Shown: positions 18,980-27,521 of the stretch, one piece after another
Layout of the letters: each line of letters starts with the position of its first letter
How positions within the stretch are numbered: position 1 is the stretch's first letter
Origin: Mycobacterium saskatchewanense
GTDB lineage: Bacteria; Actinomycetota; Actinomycetes; Mycobacteriales; Mycobacteriaceae
Direction of reading: 5' to 3'
NCBI RefSeq assembly: GCF_010729105.1
Contig: NZ_AP022573.1
Span: 2,232,001-2,296,000 of the forward strand
Length of the DNA stretch: 64,000 bases
The notes under the pieces: model-generated
The model's input: the letters and a program-made list of their open reading frames with translations, nothing else
What the model was told of the DNA's origin: nothing
The model's database searches: none
Translations under genes and position numbers: made by a program

Positions 18980-20398
18980 TCAGCCTTCGGACAGCAACTG
19001 CTTCTTGAGGACCTTGCCCATGGCGTTGCGCGGCAGCTCCTCGACGAGGCGCACCTCACGGGGCCGCTTGTGGATGGAAAGCTGTTGCGCCACATATTCG
19101 ATTAGTTCGTCGGCGCTAAGGTCGCCCGAGCCGACGACGTAGGCGACGATCCGCTGGCCGAGGTCCTCGTCGGGCAGCCCGACGACCGCCGTTTCCCGAA
19201 CGCCCGGATGGCCGAGCAGCGTCGTCTCGATCTCGCCCGCGCCGATGCGGTACCCGCCGGACTTGATCAGGTCGACCGACTCGCGCCCCACGATGCGGTG
19301 CATCCCGCCGCCGTCGACGACGGCCACGTCGCCGGTGCGGTACCAGCCGTCGGCGTCGAACACCTCGGCGGTGGCGTCCGGCCGGTTCAGGTAGCCGTCG
19401 AACATCGTCGGGCCGCGGACGTGCAGCCGCCCCACGGTTTCACCGTCGTGCGGCACCGGGCCGTCGTCGTCGACGAGCCGGGTCTGCACGCCGGCGATCG
19501 GCACGCCCACCCAGCCCGCGCGTCGCTCGCCGTCCGCGCGGGTCGAGATCGTGATCAGCGACTCCGACGCGCCGTAACGTTCGATGGGCTCATGCCCGGT
19601 GAGGGCGGCCAGCCCCTCGAACACCGGCACCGGCAGCGGCGCGCTTCCGGACACCAGGAGCCGCGCGGGGCGCAGCGCCCGCGCGGCCGCCTCGTCGGCG
19701 ACCACGCGCGACCACACGGTGGGGACCCCGAAGTACAGGGTGCCGCCGTCCTCCGAGCCGGCCCGCGCGTAGCCGGCGGGCGTCGGCTTCCCGGTGTGCA
19801 CCAGGCGATTGCCGATCCGCAGCGACCCGAGCAGTCCCAGCACCAGGCCGTGCACGTGAAACAGCGGCAGCCCGTGCACCAGCACGTCGTCGGCGGTCCA
19901 CTGCCAGGCCTGCGCCAGCGCGTCCAGGTCCGCCGCGATGGCCCGGCGGCTGAGCACCACCCCCTTGGGCAGCCCGGTGGTCCCCGAGGTGTAGATGACC
20001 ATCGCGGTCGCGTCGGGCGACGGCTCGGGGTAGCGATGCCACGACCGGGCGTGCAGCCGCACCGGGATGTGCGGGAGTCCCTCCAGCTCGTCCGGCGCCG
20101 GCCCCAGCCACGCCTGTGCCCGGGAGTCGGTGATCATGTGGCGCCGTTCGGCCGCACCGACGTCGGCGGGCACCGGGACGAACGGGACGCCGGCGATCAG
20201 GCAGCCGGTGACGGCGAGCACGGTGGCAGCGCTCGGGGTGGCCAGCACCGCGACCAGGCCCGCGCCGGCGACCCGTTCGGCCACCGATGTCGCGGCGCCC
20301 ACCAGGTCGCTGCGGCTCAGCACCGCACCGTCGATGCGCACCGCATCCGCGATGTCGGCGGCGGTAGCGGCCGAGGGATTCAGGGATGCCAGCAGCAC
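18980..20398 (-). CDS. fadD36: Acyl-CoA synthetase
   Basis: This 472-aa ANL-family adenylating enzyme has MVIYTSGTTGLPKGVVLSRR as the P-loop, YGASESL and YRTGDVAVVDGGGMHRIVGRES as adenylate-binding and hinge motifs, and the catalytic lysine in NAMGKVLKKQL near the C-terminus. It closely matches FadD36 (Rv1193) and is short for the family because the N-terminal region is compact. It starts nine bases after the alpha/beta hydrolase stop, so the two probably form an operon. The natural acid substrate is unknown. Confidence 0.92.
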   Translation of the reverse strand: MLLASLNPSAATAADIADAVRIDGAVLSRSDLVGAATSVAERVAGAGLVAVLATPSAATVLAVTGCLIAGVPFVPVPADVGAAERRHMITDSRAQAWLGPAPDELEGLPHIPVRLHARSWHRYPEPSPDATAMVIYTSGTTGLPKGVVLSRRAIAADLDALAQAWQWTADDVLVHGLPLFHVHGLVLGLLGSLRIGNRLVHTGKPTPAGYARAGSEDGGTLYFGVPTVWSRVVADEAAARALRPARLLVSGSAPLPVPVFEGLAALTGHEPIERYGASESLITISTRADGERRAGWVGVPIAGVQTRLVDDDGPVPHDGETVGRLHVRGPTMFDGYLNRPDATAEVFDADGWYRTGDVAVVDGGGMHRIVGRESVDLIKSGGYRIGAGEIETTLLGHPGVRETAVVGLPDEDLGQRIVAYVVGSGDLSADELIEYVAQQLSIHKRPREVRLVEELPRNAMGKVLKKQLLSEG

Positions 20399-20407
20399 GA
20401 GAGCAGG

Positions 20408-21313
20408 TTACTGCTCGTCCCAGATCTTCATCAGGGTGGACAGGATCTCCTCGCCGCGGCCGAGCCCACCCAGGTGGCTCTCGCCCGGCAGCACGATCAG
20501 CTCGCAGTCGGGCAGCAGGGACACGACGTGCTCCCCGTGGGAGAACGGGACGATGTGGTCGTGGTCGCCGTGCCACCAGCGGACGGGGACCTTGACCTCG
20601 TCGAGCCGGAAGCCCCAGTCTCGGGTGAACAGGATGATGTCGTTGAAGGGGGCGGCCAGCTGCTTGCGGCTGCCGTTGAGCAGGTCGTCGAGGAACATGG
20701 CCCCGAACTCGGGCCGGGTGAGCAGGCGCCGGTCACCTTCGGGAGACATGGCGGCATACAGGTATAACGCCGGATTCGCGATCGGCCGGATGGCCCGGAC
20801 CATCAGGCTCGCGCCAATGCGAAGCGGGTCGCCGCCAAGCCGCAGCAGCGGCGCCACCCGCTTCCCGAGGTTCATCAGCCCGCTGGTGATCCCTTCATCG
20901 CCGAGGAAGGGTGCGACGCCGCCGAGCACGCCGGCCGCCACCACCCGGTCGGGCAGGACAGCGGCGGACGCGAGCGCGTACGGACCGCCGCCCGACAGGC
21001 CGATGACGGCCAGCTTGTCGATGCCCAGGGTGTCGGCGATCGTGCGGAGGTCGTCGCCGAACGCGCGGATGTTCTCGTACCGGTGCGGCGTCGACGAGCC
21101 GATCCCAGGGCGGTCCAGGCCGATCAGCCGGATCTTGTTGTTCTCGGCATACAGGCGGGCTTCGGTGGGAATCTGGCGGCGGGCGCCCGGGGTGCCGTGC
21201 AGCCAGAAGAACGCCCGCCCCTGCGGGTCACCGAATTCGGCGAAGCCGATCTGTCGGTCCTCGCCGACCGCGATGTTGCCCTCCAGCTTGGGACGGGCGA
21301 TCTCGATGACCAT
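20408..21313 (-). CDS. Alpha/beta hydrolase
   Basis: The 301-aa protein has the alpha/beta-hydrolase fold. The oxyanion region is FFWLHGTPGARRQIP, the nucleophile Ser107 is in GLSGGGP, the acid is in WWHGDHDHIVPF, and the catalytic histidine is in PGESHLGG. There is no signal peptide, so it is cytosolic. It resembles a conserved M. tuberculosis hydrolase next to fadD36 (recalled as Rv1191 or Rv1192; I am not sure which). Cotranscription with fadD36 suggests an ester or thioester whose acid is then re-activated, but this is inference. Confidence 0.85.
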   Translation of the reverse strand: MVIEIARPKLEGNIAVGEDRQIGFAEFGDPQGRAFFWLHGTPGARRQIPTEARLYAENNKIRLIGLDRPGIGSSTPHRYENIRAFGDDLRTIADTLGIDKLAVIGLSGGGPYALASAAVLPDRVVAAGVLGGVAPFLGDEGITSGLMNLGKRVAPLLRLGGDPLRIGASLMVRAIRPIANPALYLYAAMSPEGDRRLLTRPEFGAMFLDDLLNGSRKQLAAPFNDIILFTRDWGFRLDEVKVPVRWWHGDHDHIVPFSHGEHVVSLLPDCELIVLPGESHLGGLGRGEEILSTLMKIWDEQ

Positions 21314-21439
21314 CCCAGCAGCTTCCCATGTGACGAGCCGTTTACGAAAGGCTCACAGGCGCGTCCGGATCGGGAGGGTTGCCCCTTTCGCAAAACCGAT
21401 ATCGGTCCGCCTCGCCGGGCGCCGCGCCAGCGACCGATC

Positions 21440-22909
21440 TCAGGCGGGCACGCCGATCGCGTTCGGCTCCATGTACTGATGCAGGCCGACAATGCCGCCG
21501 CCCTCCCGGCCGAACCCGCTCAATTTGAACCCACCGAACGGCGCTTCCCCCGGGCTGACGCCGTTCACCGCGACCTGCCCTGTACGGATGCGGCGCGCCA
21601 CCGCGACGGCGCGGTGCACGTCCCGCCCCCACACCGCTCCGGACAGGCCGTAGCGTGAGTTGTTGGCGATGGCGACGGCCTCCTCCTCGTCGCGGTAGCG
21701 GAGCACCGAGAGCACCGGCCCGAACACCTCCTCCTGAGCGATGGCCGAGTCCGGCTCGACCCCGGTGAGGATGGTCGGCTCGACGTAGAACCCGACGTCC
21801 AACCCACTCGGGCGCCCGCCGCCGGTGGCCAGCTCCGCCCCGTCGTCGAGCGCCCGCGCGACGTGGTCCTCGACGCGCCGGCGCTGGTCCGCACTGATCA
21901 GGGGCCCCATCTGCACGTCGGGATCGGTCGGGTCGCCCACCTTCACGTCCCGGGCGAGCGCGACCAATCGGTCGACGACGTCGTCGTGCAGCGAATCGGG
22001 CAGCAGCAGCCTGCTGTGCAGGATGCACGCCTGGCCGGCGTGCAGCGAGCAGCAGTCGAAGAGCATCCGGCGGAGCATGTCATCGGTCAGCTCGGCGTCG
22101 TCGAGCACGATGCTCGCCGACTTCCCGCCGCACTCCAGCAGGATGCGCTTCATGGTGGCACCCGCCGCGGACATGACCTGGCAGCCGACAGCGGAGCTGC
22201 CGGTGAAGCTGACCATGTCGACGCGTGGGTCGGTGGTGAGCAGCTTGGCGGCATCGACGCCCGACGGGGTGACGACGTTGACCACGCCGGGCGGGATATC
22301 GGTGTACTCGTCGATCATCCGCGCGAGCGCGAGCCCGGCGAGCGGCGTCAGCGGCGACGGCTTGAGGACGACGGTGTTGCCCGCGGCCAGCGCGTTGTTC
22401 ACCTTCATGACGTTCAGGCAGTGTGGGAAGTTCCACGGCGTCAGGATCGACACGACGCCGAGGGGCTCGTGGCGCAGCAGCGTCGTCCCGGCGCCGATTC
22501 CCGTGATGGGCTCGTCGGCCAGCTGCGCGGCGAGCCGGGCGGCGTGCTGGGACATGTGGGCGGCGCCGTCGACCTGCATCACGCGCTCGTTGGCGATGCA
22601 GCCCCATTCCGCCTGGGACAGCGCGAAGAACTCGTCGGCGTGCTTGAGGAGCGCGTCACCGAGCTGGTTGAGGCAGCGGGCGCGGCCGTCGGGCCCCATT
22701 GCCGACCACGGGCCGTGGTCGAACGCGCGGCGTGCGGCGGCGATAGCGTCGCCGACTTGGCCGACGCTCGCATCGGGCGCGGTGCCGATCGTCGCCTCGG
22801 TGGCCGGGGAGACGTCTTCGTAGCGGCCGACCTCCGGATCGACCCAGCCGCCGTCGATATAGAGCCCATAGGCGTCGACAAGGGACCCCGGACTCTGTAG
22901 GTCGGCCAT
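21440..22909 (-). CDS. NAD(P)-dependent aldehyde dehydrogenase
   Basis: The 489-aa ALDH-superfamily enzyme has TPWNFPHCLNVMKVNNALAAGN (cofactor site), FTGSSAVG, the general base Glu in LLECGGKSA and the catalytic Cys295 in HAGQACILHS. EEVFGPVLSV and PFGGFKLSGFGREGG complete the fold. ATG 22909 was chosen because GAGGA lies upstream at proper spacing; the frame extends 23 more codons. It is divergent from the P450-hydratase-aldolase operon and could oxidise the aldehyde released by the Ltp2-like enzyme. Confidence 0.92.
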   Translation of the reverse strand: MADLQSPGSLVDAYGLYIDGGWVDPEVGRYEDVSPATEATIGTAPDASVGQVGDAIAAARRAFDHGPWSAMGPDGRARCLNQLGDALLKHADEFFALSQAEWGCIANERVMQVDGAAHMSQHAARLAAQLADEPITGIGAGTTLLRHEPLGVVSILTPWNFPHCLNVMKVNNALAAGNTVVLKPSPLTPLAGLALARMIDEYTDIPPGVVNVVTPSGVDAAKLLTTDPRVDMVSFTGSSAVGCQVMSAAGATMKRILLECGGKSASIVLDDAELTDDMLRRMLFDCCSLHAGQACILHSRLLLPDSLHDDVVDRLVALARDVKVGDPTDPDVQMGPLISADQRRRVEDHVARALDDGAELATGGGRPSGLDVGFYVEPTILTGVEPDSAIAQEEVFGPVLSVLRYRDEEEAVAIANNSRYGLSGAVWGRDVHRAVAVARRIRTGQVAVNGVSPGEAPFGGFKLSGFGREGGGIVGLHQYMEPNAIGVPA

Positions 22910-22945
22910 CCGCGTCCTCACCGGAAGTCGGTCATCTAACCACCT

Positions 22946-22955
22946 GGTGTACACC
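22946..22955. promoter_or_regulatory. Palindrome GGTGTACACC in the aldehyde dehydrogenase promoter
   Basis: This perfect 10-bp palindrome lies on the ALDH side of the divergent intergenic region. On the minus strand TTGACG is found 17 bases before TACACC within it, so the palindrome could overlap a weak -10 box. Confidence 0.35.
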
Positions 22956-23060
22956 GCCGTGGGTATGGCGTCAATCACTCACCCGACCTGAAGCGCGCCT
23001 TTGCAAGCCATTAGGCGCATATTGACAGCGCCATCGGGCCGGAGTAGACACAACCTCGCA

Positions 23061-23083
23061 CGACACATCCTCCGAATGTGTCG
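23061..23083. promoter_or_regulatory. Inverted repeat CGACACAT-N7-ATGTGTCG upstream of the P450 gene
   Basis: Perfect 8-bp arms (23061-23068 and 23076-23083) flank a seven-base centre, 27 bases before the P450 start. It may be an operator for the TetR protein encoded at the end of the operon, or an mRNA hairpin in the leader. Confidence 0.5.
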
Positions 23084-23110
23084 GATGCCGGAGCCGCCAG
23101 GGAGGCCGTC

Positions 23111-24295
23111 GTGCAGACCACTTTTCCACTGCACTCGCCGGACTTCTACGCCGGCGATCCCTACCCGGCCTATCGGGAACTGCGCGCCTCGTCGCCGGTG
23201 TGCTGGAATGACGTCACGAAGTTCTGGGCGCTGCTCAAATACGACGACGTCCGCTTCGTGTCGGGCAATCCGGCCGTCTTCACCTCCACCAAGGGCATCA
23301 CCATCCCGGACCCGGAGCTGCCCAACCCGGTGCAGGACGGCAACCTGATCTTCACCGACCCGCCGCGCCACCGCCGGCTGCGCAAGCTGGTCAATGCGGG
23401 GTTCACCCGTCGCCGGGTGGCCGTCCTGGAACCCACGATCCGCGAGATCGTGCGGGGCATCCTCGACGGGCTGGAACCGGGCGCGGTCCACGAGTTCGCC
23501 GAACAGATCGCGGCGCCGCTGCCCACCCGGATGATCGCCGAGCTGATCGGCGCCCCGCCCGACGACTGGGAGCAGTTTCGGGCGTGGTCGGACGCGGCCA
23601 CCGGAATTGCCGATCCCGAGATCGAGCTCCATCCGATGGTGGCGCTCGGCCAGCTCTATGCCTACTTCGAGAAGCTGATCGCCGCACGGCGCATCGATGC
23701 CCGCGACGACCTGTTGTCGGTGCTGGCCGGCTCGCAGATCGACGGGCATCGGCTCACCGACTCCGACCTGCTCAACTTCGCGTTTCTGCTCCTGGTGGCC
23801 GGCAACGAGACCACCCGCAACCTCATCGCGCTCGGCACCCTCGCGCTCATCGCGCACCCGGACCAGAGCCGCCTGCTGGTCGACGACCCAGCGCTTATCC
23901 CCGCCGCCGTCGAGGAGATGCTGCGCTGGAACAGCCCCGTGGTCCACATGGCGCGCACCGCGACGACCGACGTCGAGATACGCGGTCAGCAGATCGCCGA
24001 GGGCGACGTGGTGGTCATGCTGTACGGATCGGCCAACCGGGACGAGGACGTCTTCGGGCCCGACGCCGACGAGTTCCGGGTGACGCGGCACCCCAACCCG
24101 CACATCGCGTTCGGCTGCGGTGAACATTCTTGTGTTGGAGCGCAATTGGCGCGTCTGGAGGCGTCGGTCCTGCTCGACGAGCTGCTGCGCCGCTTCCCGC
24201 GCCTCGAGCTGGCCGGGGAGGTCGAGCGGATGCGGGCCACCATGGTGCCCGGAGTCAAACGCATGCCGGTGCGGCTGGGCACCGAAAAGAAGTGA
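23111..24295 (+). CDS. Cytochrome P450
   Basis: The 394-aa soluble bacterial P450 has the I-helix motif LLVAGNETTRN, the K-helix EEMLRW (ExxR) and the haem loop FGCGEHSCVGAQLARLE with ligand Cys341. Length and the PRHRRLRKLVNAGFTRRRV segment fit class I mycobacterial P450s that accept electrons from ferredoxin. GTG 23111 is preceded by GGAGG with five-base spacing; the frame is open to GTG 23078. The family number cannot be assigned without alignment. In context it probably hydroxylates a lipid or steroid-like substrate before CoA-dependent side-chain cleavage. Confidence 0.93.
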   Translation: MQTTFPLHSPDFYAGDPYPAYRELRASSPVCWNDVTKFWALLKYDDVRFVSGNPAVFTSTKGITIPDPELPNPVQDGNLIFTDPPRHRRLRKLVNAGFTRRRVAVLEPTIREIVRGILDGLEPGAVHEFAEQIAAPLPTRMIAELIGAPPDDWEQFRAWSDAATGIADPEIELHPMVALGQLYAYFEKLIAARRIDARDDLLSVLAGSQIDGHRLTDSDLLNFAFLLLVAGNETTRNLIALGTLALIAHPDQSRLLVDDPALIPAAVEEMLRWNSPVVHMARTATTDVEIRGQQIAEGDVVVMLYGSANRDEDVFGPDADEFRVTRHPNPHIAFGCGEHSCVGAQLARLEASVLLDELLRRFPRLELAGEVERMRATMVPGVKRMPVRLGTEKK

Positions 24296-24311
24296 CGAAC
24301 CAGGAGGATCA

Positions 24312-24860
24312 GTGACCGATTCAGACTCCGAGTTCCGCGCCAAGTTGCGCGCGCTGGTCGGGCAGTCGACCGGCGGCGCCGGAAGGCCTTCCGTCGCACC
24401 GGATCCGGTGAATCAGCCGATGATCCGGCACTGGGCGCACGCACTGGACGACATGAACCCGGTGTATCTGGACCCGGAGTTCGCGGCGGCGTCGAGGTTC
24501 GGCGGGATCGTGTCGCCCCCGGTGATGCTGCAGACGTGGACCATGCCGGCACCGAAGCTGGAGGGCATCCGGGAACGGGGCGGCGCACCGGTCGAGGTCG
24601 AGGACAACCCCACGGCGTTCCTCGACGAGGCCGGGTTCAGCAGCACGGTGGCGACCAACTCGGAATTCGAGATCGAGCGCTATCCCCGGCTGGGTGACGT
24701 CATCAGCGCCACATCAGTGTTCGAGGATGTCTCCGACGAGAAGAAGACGGCGAAGGGTACCGGCTACTTCCTGACCTGGTTGATCACCTATACCGACCAG
24801 AACGGCGAGGTGCTGGGGCGCCAGCGGTTCCGGGTGCTGCGATTCCGGCCGGGGCACTGA
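24312..24860 (+). CDS. MaoC-fold hydratase subunit (ChsH2 N-terminal-domain-like)
   Basis: The 182-aa protein has a single hotdog domain like the N-terminal half of steroid enoyl-CoA hydratase subunit ChsH2: MIRHWAHALDDMNPVYLDPEFA and FGGIVSPPVMLQTWTM. In the hydratase-2 motif D-x-N-P-x-H the aspartate (Asp47) is present but the histidine is replaced by Tyr52, so this subunit is probably non-catalytic or substrate-binding. It starts at GTG 24312 with AGGAGG just upstream, 16 bases after the P450. Its stop overlaps the DUF35 gene (TGATG). In M. tuberculosis ChsH2 the DUF35 part is fused; here it is a separate gene. Confidence 0.83.
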   Translation: MTDSDSEFRAKLRALVGQSTGGAGRPSVAPDPVNQPMIRHWAHALDDMNPVYLDPEFAAASRFGGIVSPPVMLQTWTMPAPKLEGIRERGGAPVEVEDNPTAFLDEAGFSSTVATNSEFEIERYPRLGDVISATSVFEDVSDEKKTAKGTGYFLTWLITYTDQNGEVLGRQRFRVLRFRPGH

Positions 24861-25270
24861 TGGCGTCCCGATTGGCACCGGCGATCGGCCCGGACAACGC
24901 CTTCTTCTGGGACGGGCTCCGCGAGCACAGGCTGCTCATCCAGCGCTGCGGCGGCTGCGGCGCGCTGCGCCACCCGTCCCGGCCCATGTGCCCCAAGTGC
25001 CGGTCGCTGGACTGGGATGCCGTCGAGTCCTCGGGGCGCGGCACCGTCTACAGCTACGTCATGCCGCTGGAGCCGAGGTTCCCGTTCTTCGACTATCCCT
25101 ACGTCGTCGCGCTTGTGGAGCTCGACGAAGGGGTGCGGCTGGTTTCCAACCTCTGCGACGTCGACCCCGCCGATGTCACGGTTGGGATGCCGGTCGAGGT
25201 GTACTACCAGACCTTCGATAACGACCTTGTGCTGCACCAGTTCCGGCCGGCCGGGAAGGGAGATCGATGA
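24860..25270 (+). CDS. DUF35 Zn-ribbon/OB-fold protein (ChsH2 C-terminal-domain-like)
   Basis: This 136-aa protein has a rubredoxin-like zinc ribbon with Cys30, Cys33, Cys44 and Cys47 (CGGC and CPKC), followed by an OB fold (GRGTVYSYVMPL, PYVVALVELDEGVRLVSNL). DUF35 domains bind thiolase-like partners; in ChsH2 the domain is required for Ltp2 aldolase function. The gene overlaps both neighbours by one and four bases (TGATG and ATGA). It is therefore expected to bridge the Ltp2-like enzyme and the MaoC hydratase. Confidence 0.87.
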   Translation: MASRLAPAIGPDNAFFWDGLREHRLLIQRCGGCGALRHPSRPMCPKCRSLDWDAVESSGRGTVYSYVMPLEPRFPFFDYPYVVALVELDEGVRLVSNLCDVDPADVTVGMPVEVYYQTFDNDLVLHQFRPAGKGDR

Positions 25271-25728
25271 CCACCGCCGCATCACGCACGACCCGAAGCA
25301 CCCTGCGGTGGGCCGACATCGAAATCGGCGATCAGGTGACGCCGCTGGAGATCCCGATCACCACGACGATGATCGTCGCCGGCGCCATCGCGTCGCGCGA
25401 CTTCATGCCCGTGCACCACGACCGTGACTACGCCAACGAGCAGGGCTCGCCCAACCTGTTCATGAATATCCTGACCAGCAACGGGTACTGCGTGCGTTTC
25501 CTCACCGACTGGGCCGGCCCCGAAGCGATGGTCAAGAATCTCTCGATTCGCCTTGGCGTGCCGTGCTTTCCCGACGATCCGCTGCGCTTCACCGGCAGCG
25601 TGACCGGAAAGACGGCGGGATCCGGCGGCGAGAACTTCGTCGAGGTGGCGTTCAAGGCCTCCAACAGCCTCGGTGACCACGTCTCGGGCACCGCGGTCCT
25701 CAGCCTGCTGGACGGGGCGGGCGCATGA
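25267..25728 (+). CDS. MaoC-fold enoyl-CoA hydratase subunit (ChsH1-like)
   Basis: This 153-aa hotdog protein closely resembles steroid hydratase subunit ChsH1: ASRDFMPVHHDRDYANEQGSP and LTDWAGPEAMVKNLSIRLGVP. The hydratase Asp45 and His50 are both present, so it should carry the active site that its ChsH2-like partner lacks. The pair would hydrate an alpha,beta-unsaturated acyl-CoA, making the beta-hydroxyacyl-CoA used by the aldolase. It begins with ATG overlapping the DUF35 stop and ends with ATGA overlapping the aldolase start. Confidence 0.85.
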   Translation: MTTAASRTTRSTLRWADIEIGDQVTPLEIPITTTMIVAGAIASRDFMPVHHDRDYANEQGSPNLFMNILTSNGYCVRFLTDWAGPEAMVKNLSIRLGVPCFPDDPLRFTGSVTGKTAGSGGENFVEVAFKASNSLGDHVSGTAVLSLLDGAGA

Positions 25729-26894
25729 GCCGCACGCTGCCGGGCAGCTGCGCCATCGCGGGCATCGGGCAGACGGAGTTCTCCAAGGAGTCCGGCCGCA
25801 GCGAGCTCCAATTGGCTTGCGAGGCAGTCAGTGCCGCTCTCGACGACGCCGGCCTGGCGCCCTCCGACGTCGACGGCATGGTCACCTTCACCATGGACTC
25901 CAGCGACGAGATCGAGGTGGCGAAGAGCGTCGGCATCGGTGACCTGTCGTTCTTCTCCCGCGTGCCGCACGGCGGCGGGGCGGCGGCCGGCACCGTGGTG
26001 CACGCGGCCATGGCCGTCGCGACCGGGGTGGCCGAGGTGGTGGTGTGCTACCGCGCGTTCAACGAGCGCTCGGGCATGCGCTTCGGCGGCAGCGGGCGCA
26101 CGGATCTGGGCACTCCCCCGTTCATGGCGAACTACGCGCCGTTCGGCCTGCTCACCCCGGCGGCGTGGGTCGCGCTGCACGCCCAGCGCTACATGTCGAC
26201 GTACGGGGTGACGAACGAGCACTTCGGCCGGATCGCCGTCGTCGACCGCGCGCACGCCGCCAAGAATCCCGATGCCTGGTTCTACCAGCGGCCCATCACG
26301 CTCGAGGACCATCAGAAGTCGCGCTGGATCGTCGCACCCGTGCTGCGATTGCTGGACTGCTGCCAGGAGAGCGACGGCGGGGTGGCGCTTGTGGTGACCA
26401 GTGCCGCACGCGCGCGCGACCTCCGGCGGCCGCCGGCGGTGATCACCGCGGCCGCCCAGGGCGCCGCCGCCGAGGGCGAGATGATGACCAGTTACTACCG
26501 CGACGACATCACGGGCCTACCGGAGATGGGCGTGGTCGCCGCACGGCTCTGGCGGGATTCGGGCCTCAAGCCCGCGGACATCCAAACCGCCTTCATCTAC
26601 GACCATTTCACCCCGTTCGTGTTCACACAGCTCGAGGAGCTCGGCTTCTGCGGCCGCGGCGAGGCGAAGGACTTCGCGACCATCGAGCGGCTGTCGCTGG
26701 GCGGGGAGCTGCCGATCAACACCAATGGCGGCCTGCTGGGTGAGGCATACATCCACGGGATGAACGGCATCACCGAGGCCGTGCGCCAGATCCGCGGCAC
26801 CTCGCACAACCAGGTCGACAACGTCGAACACGTCCTCGTCACGTCGGGGACCGGGGTGCCCACCAGCGGGCTGATCCTCGCGCCCAGCGGGTGA
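25725..26894 (+). CDS. Ltp2-like thiolase-fold aldolase (SCP-x-type lipid-transfer protein family)
   Basis: The 389-aa protein is a close relative of steroid side-chain aldolase Ltp2 (recalled Rv3540c). Shared blocks include CAIAGIGQTEFSKESGRSEL, VVVCYRAFNERSGMRFG, RLLDCCQESDGGVALVVTSA and YDHFTPFVFTQLEELGFCGRGEAKDF. It keeps Tyr292 in YDHFTPF and Tyr342 in GEAYIHG, spaced 50 residues apart like the two tyrosines I recall as catalytic in Ltp2. The usual thiolase Cys-His set is not evident. It should cleave a beta-hydroxyacyl-CoA to a short acyl-CoA plus a carbonyl product, working with the DUF35 protein. Confidence 0.88.
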   Translation: MSRTLPGSCAIAGIGQTEFSKESGRSELQLACEAVSAALDDAGLAPSDVDGMVTFTMDSSDEIEVAKSVGIGDLSFFSRVPHGGGAAAGTVVHAAMAVATGVAEVVVCYRAFNERSGMRFGGSGRTDLGTPPFMANYAPFGLLTPAAWVALHAQRYMSTYGVTNEHFGRIAVVDRAHAAKNPDAWFYQRPITLEDHQKSRWIVAPVLRLLDCCQESDGGVALVVTSAARARDLRRPPAVITAAAQGAAAEGEMMTSYYRDDITGLPEMGVVAARLWRDSGLKPADIQTAFIYDHFTPFVFTQLEELGFCGRGEAKDFATIERLSLGGELPINTNGGLLGEAYIHGMNGITEAVRQIRGTSHNQVDNVEHVLVTSGTGVPTSGLILAPSG

Positions 26895-26898
26895 GCCC

Positions 26899-27510
26899 GT
26901 GCTCAGCCGGGCCGCCATGACCGCCGACACCCGCGAACTCATCGTTGTGTCCGCCTACGCCTGCTTCCGGCAGCACGGATTGCAGAAGACGACGATCGTC
27001 GATGTCGCTCGCACCGCCAGGGTCTCGCGCAGCACCATCTACGAATACTTCAGCGATAAAGCCGCCATCGTCGAGGCGTGCGCCGAGCACGCCTCCGAGC
27101 GGTTCTACCGGGAGATGTCCAAGGCGATGGACCAGGGCGGCTCGCTCGAGGAAAAGCTCAGCCGCGCCGCGGTGTTCGTCACCCAGGCGCGGCGGGCCAT
27201 GGCGTCCGGGAAGTACTTCGACGAGGACGCGATCAGCCTGCTGCTGACCAAGGACGCCGGCGTGCTGCTACGGGAATGCGTCGACTTCTTCGCGCCGTAC
27301 CTCTCCGCGGCCCGGCTGACCGGCGAGGTCCGGAAGGATCTCGACGTCGGGGCCGCCGCCGAGTGGTTCGCGCGCATCCTGTTCTCGTTGTTCAGCACAC
27401 CGTCGTCGACCCTGGATCTCGACGATCCGGACATCACCGCGGATTTCGTGCGCGCCCACGTGGTGCGCGGATTCGCCGGTGATCGCCCGCGACCGCGCCG
27501 CGGTCAGTAG
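26899..27510 (+). CDS. TetR-family regulator of the P450-hydratase-aldolase island
   Basis: This 203-aa regulator has an N-terminal TetR helix-turn-helix (AYACFRQHGLQKTTIVDVARTARVSRSTIYEYFSDKAAIVEAC). A helical ligand domain follows. GTG 26899 is four bases after the aldolase stop, so it is the last gene of the same operon; ATG 26917 is an alternative. It is the likely local regulator of the island. The inverted repeats at 22946 and 23061 are candidate operators, and an acyl-CoA ligand is plausible but unproven. Confidence 0.88.
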   Translation: MLSRAAMTADTRELIVVSAYACFRQHGLQKTTIVDVARTARVSRSTIYEYFSDKAAIVEACAEHASERFYREMSKAMDQGGSLEEKLSRAAVFVTQARRAMASGKYFDEDAISLLLTKDAGVLLRECVDFFAPYLSAARLTGEVRKDLDVGAAAEWFARILFSLFSTPSSTLDLDDPDITADFVRAHVVRGFAGDRPRPRRGQ

Positions 27511-27521
27511 CATTCTGCTCC

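Noticed and set aside
24120..24311. Upstream extension of the MaoC gene into the end of the P450 gene
   Set aside because: An AGGAGG sequence just before GTG 24312 gives a clear start, and the extension overlaps the P450 haem-binding region in another frame.
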